Source of the DNA: Herpetosiphon llansteffanensis
GTDB taxonomy: Bacteria; Chloroflexota; Chloroflexia; Chloroflexales; Herpetosiphonaceae
Reading direction: 5' to 3'
DNA length: 64,000 bases
Assembly: GCF_003205875.1 (NCBI RefSeq)
Contig: NZ_PUBZ01000044.1
Location: 62,001-126,000, forward strand
Shown here: positions 7,411-14,823 of the stretch, in pieces
Layout of the letters: every line of letters starts with the position of its first letter
How positions within the stretch are numbered: the stretch's first letter is position 1
Notes under the pieces: generated by a model
What the model saw: only the letters and a program-made list of their open reading frames with translations
Told to the model about the DNA's origin: nothing
Databases searched by the model: none
Program-made: the position numbers and the translations under genes

Positions 7411-7442
7411 TAGCATATGTAGGTATGTGTCAACCACTGTCA
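7411..7442 (-). promoter_or_regulatory. Promoter with degenerate operator upstream of LRR copy D
   Basis: TGACA-N5-TGACA (7428-7442 on the coding strand), 10 bases, then TATGCTA (7411-7417). One base breaks the palindrome seen at copies B and C, and the change turns the second arm from TTGTCA into TTGACA, the consensus -35. The element overlaps the last codon of the upstream exchanger gene. Confidence 0.6.
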
Positions 7443-9077
7443 TAGTAGTTGAATCAGCATCAGTTGGGCGAGAATAATTTTGATAATTAATGCTAATGGA
7501 TAGACCGCAGCATAGCCTTGGTTTGGCAATTCGTTATTGCTTTGTTGCACTGCAAAACTCAGCAAGGCTGGTTGGGTCTGAAAGCCAGCCAACATGCCCG
7601 TCAGAATGCCCATTGGAATTTTCAATACTTTATAGCCAATCGTGAGAATCAGCATCGCGATTGTAAAGGTAATTGCAGCGCCAACCCCAAACAGGAGCAA
7701 GCCATTGCTGCTGAATAAGAATTTGACGAAATCGTAGCCAGCCCGTGTGCCAACTCCAGCAAGGAACATCACAATCCCAATTTGGCGCAACGTCAGGTTG
7801 GTGCTATAGGGCATGTTCCAAACCAACGGACCAGTGCGATCGAGCGCTCCCAAAATCAAGGAAACGACCAACGGCCCGCCAGCAAAGCCAAGTTTGATGC
7901 TCACGCCGCCAGGCAATGGCAAAACTAACGAACCAATCACCAAGCCCATTACCAAGCCCAAAGTGAAGGTCAAAATATCAACTTCGCTCAAAGCACGATA
8001 CGAATCGCCAAAGAACCGGCTCACTTGGGGAATATCAGCGCGGCGGGCAATCACCCGCACCCGATCGCCAAGCTCCAAGCGGGTATCTGCGGTTGGCAAC
8101 ATTTCCACATCGCCACGTCGAATGCGGGTAATGGTTGCGCCCAGCACTTGAGGCAAATTCAGTTGTTCGAGCCGAATCCCCACAATTTTAGAATTTGAAA
8201 CAAACATCCGGCGATAATCAAGCTCGCGGCGATCGTTGGAAATATCCTCGGTTTCTTGGCCAAGCACCGCGATAACTTGCTCCAGCACATCGATTGAACC
8301 AACAATGCTCACATGATCGCCGAGCATAAATTGGGTTGCGCCCGTCGTGACCGCCACATGGCCATCGCGGCGATAGCGCCCAAAAACCATCGACCAATGA
8401 TATTTGGCAATCAACGCTTGAACTGACAAACTGGTTGCTTCAGGGTTGGTAATTTCAACCGTGCGGCTGGTAATATCGTGGTGATTGCCTTCTAAATCGT
8501 GGCGCGAAGCCAATTCTTTGGCATAATCGACGCGCCATAAACGTTGCACCAGCACAATTGCCAACATCATTGCCACCACGCCCATTGGGTAGGCAATCGA
8601 ATAGCCCACCACCGGATCGTTGACCACAGCGGCTAATTGTTGCTCAGGCAAGGCCGATTTCAAATATTCAATTGCCGCTGCCAAGGCTGGCGTATTCGTG
8701 ATCGTGCCAGTGAACAAGCCAACCGTCAAAGTTGGTTTAATGCTAAAGAAAGAATGGGCCAGCAAAGCAAACATATAGGCCACAACGATCATCCCACCAA
8801 TAAAGAGATTATCGCGCAAGCCTTTGCTGCGCCACGAGCGAAAAAACTGATGCCCGCTGCTCAACCCGACGGTATAGACAAACATCACCAAGCCAAATTG
8901 ATACAGCACTTCGGGTAGTTTCAGCCGCTCATCAAGCGAGCCAATTGCCAAGCCCACAAACAAAACGGCGGCAACGCCGAGGCGCACACCGCCGAGATTC
9001 AATTGCCCCAAAGGATAGCCGATTGCTGCAACCACAAACAACAGCAATAGAGGATTCGACGCTAGCAAGTCCAACAT
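7440..9077 (-). CDS. AspT/YidE-type aspartate-alanine exchanger family transporter
   Basis: 545-residue inner-membrane protein with the symmetrical layout of the AAE transporter family. An N-terminal membrane half (about residues 1-185) is followed by two RCK_C/TrkA_C-like soluble domains (about 215-380, with NSKIVGIRLEQLNLPQVLGATITRIRRG and GDRVRVIARRADIPQVSRFFGD) and a C-terminal membrane half (about 385-545, GLVMGLVIGSLVLPLPGG). Family members exchange amino acids or dicarboxylates; the substrate cannot be read from sequence. The start at 9077 has an AAAGGA site. It ends two bases into the operator region of the LRR cluster. The RCK_C domains suggest control by a small ligand or nucleotide. 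Confidence 0.88.
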   Translation of the reverse strand: MLDLLASNPLLLLFVVAAIGYPLGQLNLGGVRLGVAAVLFVGLAIGSLDERLKLPEVLYQFGLVMFVYTVGLSSGHQFFRSWRSKGLRDNLFIGGMIVVAYMFALLAHSFFSIKPTLTVGLFTGTITNTPALAAAIEYLKSALPEQQLAAVVNDPVVGYSIAYPMGVVAMMLAIVLVQRLWRVDYAKELASRHDLEGNHHDITSRTVEITNPEATSLSVQALIAKYHWSMVFGRYRRDGHVAVTTGATQFMLGDHVSIVGSIDVLEQVIAVLGQETEDISNDRRELDYRRMFVSNSKIVGIRLEQLNLPQVLGATITRIRRGDVEMLPTADTRLELGDRVRVIARRADIPQVSRFFGDSYRALSEVDILTFTLGLVMGLVIGSLVLPLPGGVSIKLGFAGGPLVVSLILGALDRTGPLVWNMPYSTNLTLRQIGIVMFLAGVGTRAGYDFVKFLFSSNGLLLFGVGAAITFTIAMLILTIGYKVLKIPMGILTGMLAGFQTQPALLSFAVQQSNNELPNQGYAAVYPLALIIKIILAQLMLIQLL

Positions 9078-9235
9078 AACATTCCTTTCGCAGCGTACAG
9101 CCAGTAGGCTGTTTCTCTCGATGCCATCTTAGCATAGCCGAGCGATCCACCTTGCAGGGTTGCAGCCTCGCTACGATCATTGTGAATTTCGTAACGAGAT
9201 GCTCAATATTTGGGTTTGGCTCAATTTAACTGGGT

Positions 9236-9628
9236 TTATTCCCAGATATAAGGATGGGTGATCAATTCAAGCCCATGGCCTGCTGGATCGAAGAAATAGC
9301 AGCCACGGCCATTGTTTTCATGATTAATTTCGTTGGGAAACTGCTGGCGGGGGTCGGCCCAAAACGGAATATTGCGTGCTTTAAGCCGTTCGAGGCTGGC
9401 ATCAAACACCGCATCGCTAACCAAAAAGGCATAATGTTGGCTTAAAATCGGAATTTTCGGCTCGCCAAAATGCAAAATCACATTATTTTCCATTTCGACA
9501 GCCATAAAGAAACCAGCAGGGATAGCTTCGGGGAGACCAAGGATTGAGGTGAGAAACGAGGCCGATTCGTACTTGTCGTTGGCGAAAATCAACAGATGAT
9601 TGAATTGAACTGACAATGGGTTACACAT
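9236..9628 (-). CDS. VOC superfamily (glyoxalase/bleomycin-resistance-like) protein
   Basis: 130-residue single-domain VOC protein: VQFNHLLIF at the start, HFGEP and HYAFLVSD in the middle, GRGCYFFDPAGHGLELIT near the end. The His and the final Glu are in the positions that bind metal in the family. It is cytoplasmic. The frame is open to 9679, but 9628 has a GAGG site about 8 bases upstream and gives the usual family N terminus. It stands alone, with no clue to substrate; a dioxygenase, isomerase or antibiotic-binding role are all possible in this superfamily. Confidence 0.75.
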   Translation of the reverse strand: MCNPLSVQFNHLLIFANDKYESASFLTSILGLPEAIPAGFFMAVEMENNVILHFGEPKIPILSQHYAFLVSDAVFDASLERLKARNIPFWADPRQQFPNEINHENNGRGCYFFDPAGHGLELITHPYIWE

Positions 9629-10036
9629 CCTTTCTGCCTCAAGGAGGCTAGTCCAAGCAAGCTTGTACTGAACTATCATAATCGTAGATTGATCAAAGTC
9701 AAGCAGATCATCGCAGTGGCGATTGGCCGAAGGCTATGGGCTATAAATTGATCCCCCAAGAACACGGAGCATTATTTTCGCCACAGATTCCACAGATTGT
9801 TTTGATTATTGTTTTGCTAGCCAAGAGCCATACATTTCGCAGAGCCGCTGCGTTAAAGATTGAAACCGCGAAGGGCACGAAGCGCACGAAGAAGGGCTAT
9901 GGGCTTCTGGCTCTTGATTTTTGACTTTTGACTTCTGACTTCTGACTTCTGACTTTACTTCTTGCCAGCGTATGTATAATCGTGCTAGCTTTTCTCACAA
10001 TGGGAAAACCAACCAAGCAAGGTGAAAGGATCATGT
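9629..10036. repeat. Gene-free stretch with short-word repeat arrays
   Basis: No convincing gene. It contains CCACAGATTCCACAGATTG (9781-9799), a 9-base-period array GCGAAGGGC-ACGAAGCGC-ACGAAG (about 9868-9893) and five heptamers TTTTGAC/TTCTGAC at 9919-9953. The same word families recur at 14591-14710, 35144-35278 and 36004-36343. The promoter of the following SDR gene should lie in the last 60 bases. Confidence 0.75.
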
Positions 10037-10777
10037 GTGCCAGAGGATTTTGTTGGGCAAGTTGCCCTGATAACTGGAGCATCGCGCGGCATTGGAGCCG
10101 AAATTAGCCGCCAACTGGCCCAACGGGGAGCCGATATTGTGCTTAATTATCGCAGCAAGGCCGCCCGTGCCGAAGCGGTTGCTGCCGAAATAACCGCCCT
10201 TGGCCGGCAGGCGTTATTAGCTCAAGCCGATTTAACTCAAATCAACGACCTAATAACCACCCAAACCCAAATTCAACAAGCGTTTGGCAAACTTGACATT
10301 TTGGTGCTAAACGCCAGTGGCGGCCTCGAAAAAGATAAGCCAGCAACCTATGCCATGGATCTGAATCTGACCGCCCAAGTGCAAACCGTCGAAACAATGT
10401 TACCCTTGATGCCTGCTGGCAGTTGCATTGTGTTCGTTACCAGCCATTGGGCGCATTTTTATGGCGAACGGCCAATTATTGCTGGCTACGAGCCTGTTGC
10501 TAGCAGCAAAAAAGCTGGCGAAATGGCATTGCGCGAGCGAATCGCCGAATTTAGCCAACGCGGCATTCACTTCTATGTCGTGAGCGGCGATATGATTGAA
10601 GGCACGATTACGCCCAAATTGCTTGATCGGGTGCAGCCTGGCTTTTTAGCAGCCCGCAAAGAACACAGTCCTGAGCCAATTCCCACCATCGAGGAATTTG
10701 CCCAAGCCATCGTCGATGCCGCCGCCGACCGCAGCCAACCCAACGGCCATACCGTTTTCGTAGGGCCGATTATTTAA
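10037..10777 (+). CDS. Short-chain dehydrogenase/reductase family protein with atypical active site
   Basis: 246-residue Rossmann-fold protein. The cofactor motif TGASRGIG and the NASG segment are present, as in classical SDRs. The start is taken as GTG 10037, with GGTGAAAGGA six bases upstream; a GTG at 10022 in the same frame would overlap that site. Odd: the expected catalytic YxxxK is not in register. The local sequence is YEPVASSKKAG, with seven positions rather than four between Tyr and the first Lys, so either another residue serves or catalysis is lost. It points toward the next gene, also an SDR, and both share a terminator. Substrate unknown. Confidence 0.8.
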   Translation: MPEDFVGQVALITGASRGIGAEISRQLAQRGADIVLNYRSKAARAEAVAAEITALGRQALLAQADLTQINDLITTQTQIQQAFGKLDILVLNASGGLEKDKPATYAMDLNLTAQVQTVETMLPLMPAGSCIVFVTSHWAHFYGERPIIAGYEPVASSKKAGEMALRERIAEFSQRGIHFYVVSGDMIEGTITPKLLDRVQPGFLAARKEHSPEPIPTIEEFAQAIVDAAADRSQPNGHTVFVGPII

Positions 10778-10786
10778 CTAATTCAA

Positions 10787-10829
10787 AAAGCCTACCGATC
10801 TAAGCCTTGAACTTGGATCGGTAGGCTTT
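10787..10829. terminator. Bidirectional terminator between convergent SDR genes
   Basis: AAAGCCTACCGATC (10787-10800) pairs with GATCGGTAGGCTTT (10816-10829). A-run on the left and GATTTTTA on the right let it end transcripts from both sides. Confidence 0.85.
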
Positions 10830-10841
10830 GATTTTTAGGCT

Positions 10842-11765
10842 TTACAAGCCAAGTAACTCCAGCGAAACCTCCCACAAACGCTGGGCATTCTGGCGGTCAA
10901 GTGCATAGCCAGCAACCCCAAGCAGCGGGTTTTGTAGCGAACGCCGAGTTATAATTGGCTGCTCATTGCAATCGGCAAAATAGCGCCCGCCAACCTCGGC
11001 CAGCAATGGCGAGATTGCCAGCAGCACCGAGGTTGCCGCACCTTGCTCAACAGTTTTTTGAATTTCAGGCGCAACCCGCATTGTGCCACCAATATGGCGT
11101 TGCAAGTTAGTCAAAATCGCGCCTGGCATCAAGGCATTAACTCGAATACCTTGGTTGGCCCAGCGGGCATCAGCCTCAACCGCAAACAAAATATTGGCAG
11201 TTTTGGCTTGACCATAGGCCAACCATGGATCGTAGGGACGAAAGGCAAAATGCAAATCATCAAAAATTACTGGCGAACGCATATGCGCGCTAGAGCTGAC
11301 CGCAACCACGCGCGCGCCACCAGCCGCCGCTAAAGCAGGCTGCAAACCAAGGCTTAGCGCAAAATGGCCAAGATGATTAACCGCAAACTGCGATTCCCAA
11401 CCTTCGTTCGTATAGTGCTCAGGCGAAGCCATCACCCCAGCATTATTCACTAGCACATGCAACGGCCCTTGCCATTGAGCCACAAATCGCGCAATCGAAG
11501 CCCGATCAGCCAAATCAAGCTGGCTGACCACAATCGCATCATTGCCAGTGCTGGCCCGCAGTTCAGCTGCAACCGCTGCGCCAGTAGCACGATCACGCAC
11601 GGCCAAGGTAACTTCGGCTCCAGTGCTGGCTAAAGCGCGGGCAGTTTCTACGCCAATGCCCGACGAAGCGCCAGTTACAATCATGCGCTGGCCACGGCAA
11701 TCGATTCCGGCGGCAACCTCGGCGGCGGTGCTGGCAAAGCCAAATGGTGTGGTTATCAAACTCAT
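10842..11765 (-). CDS. Short-chain dehydrogenase/reductase, MerR-linked
   Basis: 307-residue classical-type SDR resembling the retinol-dehydrogenase/WWOX-like group: TGASSGIG cofactor motif, NNAGVMASPEH, SSSAHM and an intact YGQAK catalytic pair. Probably cytoplasmic and NADP-dependent by family. The start at 11765 is preferred over 11774 because GAAGGA then lies at normal distance. It is transcribed away from a MerR regulator gene, and its promoter has TTGACT and TAGACT separated by 19 bases, the long spacer that MerR regulators correct. It is therefore likely induced by whatever the MerR protein senses. Substrate unknown; many NmlR/AdhR-type regulators control aldehyde-detoxifying oxidoreductases. 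Confidence 0.85.
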   Translation of the reverse strand: MSLITTPFGFASTAAEVAAGIDCRGQRMIVTGASSGIGVETARALASTGAEVTLAVRDRATGAAVAAELRASTGNDAIVVSQLDLADRASIARFVAQWQGPLHVLVNNAGVMASPEHYTNEGWESQFAVNHLGHFALSLGLQPALAAAGGARVVAVSSSAHMRSPVIFDDLHFAFRPYDPWLAYGQAKTANILFAVEADARWANQGIRVNALMPGAILTNLQRHIGGTMRVAPEIQKTVEQGAATSVLLAISPLLAEVGGRYFADCNEQPIITRRSLQNPLLGVAGYALDRQNAQRLWEVSLELLGL

Positions 11766-11797
11766 CACAAGCATCCTTCACACTAAATCACGTGCTC

Positions 11798-11828
11798 AGT
11801 CTAAACCTTCGTGCGCGCTCTAAGTCAA
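11798..11828 (-). promoter_or_regulatory. MerR-type promoter for the SDR gene
   Basis: On the minus strand TTGACT (11823-11828) and TAGACT (11798-11803) are separated by 19 bases that begin TAGAGCGCGC. A 19-base spacer is the hallmark of MerR-activated promoters, and the half-site TAGAG is shared with the facing merR promoter. Confidence 0.7.
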
Positions 11829-11854
11829 GCCCGCATTTTTGGCGAAATTGCTAC

Positions 11855-11883
11855 TTGCTTTAGAGCGCACTCTAGGCTATACC
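11855..11883 (+). promoter_or_regulatory. merR promoter with operator
   Basis: TTGCTT, 17 bases, TATACC. The spacer contains the palindrome TAGAG-CGCA-CTCTA (11861-11874), so the regulator probably controls its own gene as well as the divergent SDR gene. Confidence 0.65.
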
Positions 11884-11922
11884 ATAGACCGTAGCTGATT
11901 GTTATTGTGCAGGAGCTGAATC

Positions 11923-12306
11923 ATGGTGATGCAACAAGTCGTGCCCGAAAACCTAACCATTCAACAAATGGCCCAAGTTACGGGCCTGAGCGCCCATACC
12001 TTGCGCTATTACGAACGCGCTGGCTTGCTCGATCTGGTCGATCGCAATCAGCAAAACGGCTATCGCTACTACAACGAACGCCATATCAAATGGATTCACT
12101 TTATCAAATGTTTGCGCGCCACGGGCATGCCAATTCGCGATATTCGGCGCTATACCGAGCTGTTATACGAGGGCGACCACACCGTGCGCGACCGCCTCAA
12201 TCTCTTAAAAGCCCATCGGCAGCGAGTTGAGCAACAATTGCTTGAAGTAAAAGAACATCTTGAAGCGGTTACCCGCAAAATTGGCTATTATGAAACGCTT
12301 GATTAA
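11923..12306 (+). CDS. MerR family transcriptional regulator
   Basis: 127-residue regulator. The N-terminal winged helix (LTIQQMAQVTGLSAHTLRYYERAGLL, with RNQQNGYRYYNERHI) is followed by an antiparallel coiled coil (about residues 80-115, HRQRVEQQLLEVKEHLEAV). It has no Cys in the effector region, so it is not a metal- or thiol-sensing member of the ZntR kind. It resembles the aldehyde/electrophile-linked group, but the signal is not readable. AGGAG lies seven bases before the start. Its position divergent to an SDR gene and the paired TAGAG operators indicate that it regulates that gene and itself. Confidence 0.9.
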   Translation: MVMQQVVPENLTIQQMAQVTGLSAHTLRYYERAGLLDLVDRNQQNGYRYYNERHIKWIHFIKCLRATGMPIRDIRRYTELLYEGDHTVRDRLNLLKAHRQRVEQQLLEVKEHLEAVTRKIGYYETLD

Positions 12307-12376
12307 CGCTGATTAAAAATTCATGCAATTGCCCCAAAATCGGCACTTAACCTGATGTTTCTGGCCCAAGCTATGG

Positions 12377-12382
12377 TATGAT
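12377..12382 (+). promoter_or_regulatory. Candidate -10 for the small membrane protein gene
   Basis: TATGAT. If used, transcription starts after 12388, which rules out the ATG at 12378 as the start of the following gene and favours GTG 12414. Confidence 0.4.
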
Positions 12383-12413
12383 CGCGCTAGGTTGGTCGAT
12401 CAGGGGTTTGGGT

Positions 12414-12809
12414 GTGCTGAAATTGCGCCAAATAACCAGTGTGCTCGGAATTTTATGGCAGCCATTGCTCTGTTGGGCGATGGTTCTGCACCTTGGCGTG
12501 GGCTGCCCAGTTGGCTGCGTCGTCAATGGGGTTGCCCAAGAACAGCTTGGCCAGCAGATTCCACGCAGCGATCAATCAAGCGCCTTGGATTGTCCAAGCC
12601 AGCGCGAATTGCTGCCGAGCCAATCAATCGAACCAAGCACGCCCACCAACACGGTTGTGCAGTTGGTGGCTTGGTTTCCAATGGTGTTGATTGTGCCTCG
12701 GCTCAAGCAAAGCCTTGCAAGCCAGCGCCGCCAATGGCGCATCCCGCTGCAAAAGGCTTGCTCGTACATTATGCTGCTGATCACGCCACCTCCTCGTTCA
12801 AGCATTTGA
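12414..12809 (+). CDS. Small membrane protein of unknown function upstream of DsbA-like gene
   Basis: 131-residue frame starting with GTG after an AGGGG site; not recognised. It has a hydrophobic N-terminal segment (VLGILWQPLLCWAMVLHLGVG), a Cys pair CPVGC directly after it, a polar middle with a lone Cys, and a second hydrophobic segment (VVQLVAWFPMVLIV) before a basic C terminus. This suggests two membrane passes with the Cys-containing loop outside. It ends 70 bases before the DsbA-like gene on the same strand, so it could be a partner or substrate of that enzyme. Two other frames are also open here, so coding status is only moderately sure. Confidence 0.45.
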   Translation: MLKLRQITSVLGILWQPLLCWAMVLHLGVGCPVGCVVNGVAQEQLGQQIPRSDQSSALDCPSQRELLPSQSIEPSTPTNTVVQLVAWFPMVLIVPRLKQSLASQRRQWRIPLQKACSYIMLLITPPPRSSI

Positions 12810-12879
12810 ATCCACATTTATTCGCGATTCAAGTGTTGTTAATGCTGTAAAGCTACAGCGTTTATTGAGGATGTGAACT

Positions 12880-13629
12880 ATGGCTAGCTCAACTCGTTCT
12901 GGCAAAGGCCAGCGCCGCAATCAACCAAATCGTTCATTCAAAATGTTTTATCTTGCCTTGGGCTTAATTGCTGTTTTGGGGATTGGCTTTGTGCTATTTC
13001 AAGCCCTGAGCAAGCCCGCCAGTGTCAGCAACACCGGCCCAATGCCCAACCAAGCTGGCCTCAACGCTCCAGTTGGCAAAACCGACGATAACTATTGGTA
13101 CAAAGGCAAGCCCGATGCACCAGTTAAAGTCGAAATCTACGCCGATTATGAATGCCCAGCTTGCCGCAGCTTAGAAGTTGAATTGGCCCAAGCCAATTTC
13201 GATGGTTTGTATGTGGAAACTGGCAAGGCACAAGTGATTTTCCGTGAGTTTCCACTGAAAACCATCCATAAATCAGCGCAACTCACTGCTGAAATTGCCC
13301 GTTGTGCTGGCGATCAAAATTTGTTCTGGCCGATTCACAATGCCTTATTCGATAGCCAAACCCAATGGGCCAAAAGCCTGGGGCCAAAAAGCCAAATTAT
13401 GGCCGCCGTCGAGCAGGCTGGCGCAGATCGCCAACAAATCGAAAGCTGCATCGAAGCAGGAACCTATACTGGTGTGATTAACGACGCGTACGATGCAGCA
13501 ATTAAACGCCAATTGCAACAAACGCCAACCGTCTTTGTCGATGGCCAGCAGGTCAATTTCGAAACCGATTTTGCCAAAACGTTGATGGCAGCTGTCGATG
13601 CGAAATTGCCAGCCAGCAGCAATAATTAA
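12880..13629 (+). CDS. Membrane-anchored DsbA/BdbD-like thiol oxidoreductase
   Basis: 249-residue protein: basic cytoplasmic N terminus, one membrane segment (about residues 22-42) and an extracytoplasmic thioredoxin-fold domain of the DSBA/Thioredoxin_4 group. The active site is C92-P-A-C95 in YADYECPACRSLE, and the cis-Pro loop is TPTVFVDG near the end. Known members form or shuffle disulfide bonds in exported proteins. Two further Cys residues (RCAGD and ESCIEAG) could form a structural disulfide. Its likely redox partner (a VKOR or DsbB protein) is not in the window. It is followed by a bidirectional terminator. Confidence 0.9.
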   Translation: MASSTRSGKGQRRNQPNRSFKMFYLALGLIAVLGIGFVLFQALSKPASVSNTGPMPNQAGLNAPVGKTDDNYWYKGKPDAPVKVEIYADYECPACRSLEVELAQANFDGLYVETGKAQVIFREFPLKTIHKSAQLTAEIARCAGDQNLFWPIHNALFDSQTQWAKSLGPKSQIMAAVEQAGADRQQIESCIEAGTYTGVINDAYDAAIKRQLQQTPTVFVDGQQVNFETDFAKTLMAAVDAKLPASSNN

Positions 13630-13640
13630 TCATAAGCAAC

Positions 13641-13670
13641 GCGAGCGATTCATAAAACTGGATCGCTCGC
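13641..13670. terminator. Terminator between convergent genes
   Basis: GCGAGCGAT and ATCGCTCGC pair around a 12-base loop and are followed by ATTTGATTTA. It serves the DsbA-like gene and possibly the facing gene that ends at 13678. Confidence 0.75.
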
Positions 13671-13677
13671 ATTTGAT

Positions 13678-14457
13678 TTAGGCTTGTTTGAAGAAGCGAA
13701 TAAGCTCGCGGGCATGCTCCAAAAATTGGCCATCGGTGGAAATTTGAGCCACAGCATGCTCAATCTCACGGCTAATTTGGCGATGTGCTGCTTCGTTGTT
13801 GGTGCTAAGGCTTTGCAACTCAACTTTTAATTGTTCAATTTGGCGCTCCAAGTGTTTGGCATGTTTGACCTGAGCGCTTGCCCATGAATCTGGCTCTTCT
13901 AAATTCAATTGCTCAATTTTGTACTCAAGAGTGTTAACCTGACTTTTAAGCAACATAATATCGTCGCGGGGAAAGCGCACTTCCTCGTGAATTGTGGCTA
14001 AACGCTGAGCTATGTACTCGTAGCCACGCAAAGCAGGCCGTAAACCAGTCAGCAAAATTGCTGCGCCTGCTGCCACATAGCCCACGCTGCTAATATTGCT
14101 GGCGGCAATTCCATACAAGGCCAACGCCGAAATCAGATGCAAAAATACAGCCCCAATCAATGAGCGTTTGGCAATTCCCAGCGCATATTGCTGTTGGCTG
14201 GCTTGCACCGTAATGCCTCGTTGCTGCGAAATCTCAGCATCGGCCATCACTGTGCGCGCATCAAAATAAATATTCCAAGGAATGACCGTAATTGCCAGCA
14301 ACCACCAAACGCTCACAATCCCCACCAACCAATCGGTCACATTGCCAGCAGGAATATCAAACCAGCGGGTCATGGCAAACAACAGAATCAAAAGCCCCGT
14401 CAAGAGGCTACTCATCAATAAAAAACGGCTAAAACTTGGGCGGCGAGCAGTAATCAT
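13678..14457 (-). CDS. Membrane protein with C-terminal coiled coil, unknown function
   Basis: 259-residue protein not recognised. Four hydrophobic segments are visible: about residues 12-32, 42-62, 98-120 and 122-140. They are followed by a long charged helix (about 150-240, with LKSQVNTLEYKIEQLNLEE and LERQIEQLKVELQSL) that looks like a coiled coil in the cytoplasm. The last residues are basic (ELIRFFKQA). It has no catalytic motif. It stands between a terminator and a repeat-filled gap, so it is probably a single-gene transcript. A scaffold or sensor role is possible but not shown. Confidence 0.7.
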   Translation of the reverse strand: MITARRPSFSRFLLMSSLLTGLLILLFAMTRWFDIPAGNVTDWLVGIVSVWWLLAITVIPWNIYFDARTVMADAEISQQRGITVQASQQQYALGIAKRSLIGAVFLHLISALALYGIAASNISSVGYVAAGAAILLTGLRPALRGYEYIAQRLATIHEEVRFPRDDIMLLKSQVNTLEYKIEQLNLEEPDSWASAQVKHAKHLERQIEQLKVELQSLSTNNEAAHRQISREIEHAVAQISTDGQFLEHARELIRFFKQA

Positions 14458-14823
14458 CGCAAGACCTCCAGCGCATTAATCGAAGGGTGCTGCTGCTAGT
14501 CTAGCAGGCTGTTGGCTACTAGCAATGCATCATTCGATACACGCAAGGGGGTATAAAGGTCAGGGAGCGAAGATCAACCACGTTGAAACTGCGAAGAGCG
14601 CGAAGGTCACGAAGATTAATTTTTTAGCCACAGATTCCCACAGATTGGTAGGATTATGTTCTATGATCTCTGCTCTCTGCTCTTCATCCCTCATCCTTCA
14701 TCCCTCATCCTTCGGTTCCCCTGCGCCTCTGCGTTAACGGATTGCTCCCCAACCCCTCCATTTCCAGCAAAATCCTGCGTGGGAACGATTGTAGAGTCGG
14801 TGAGCAAATACAGTAAAACCGAT
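14458..14823. repeat. Gene-free stretch with short-word repeats
   Basis: Contains GCGAAGAGC-GCGAAGGTC-ACGAAG (14591-14614, 9-base period), a CACAGATT pair (about 14629-14648) and a perfect tandem pair of the 14-mer TTCATCCCTCATCC at 14683-14710. No gene seen. Confidence 0.75.

Noticed and set aside
9919-9953. Possible CRISPR-like array
   Set aside because: Units are contiguous heptamers with no spacers, and no cas gene is in the window.
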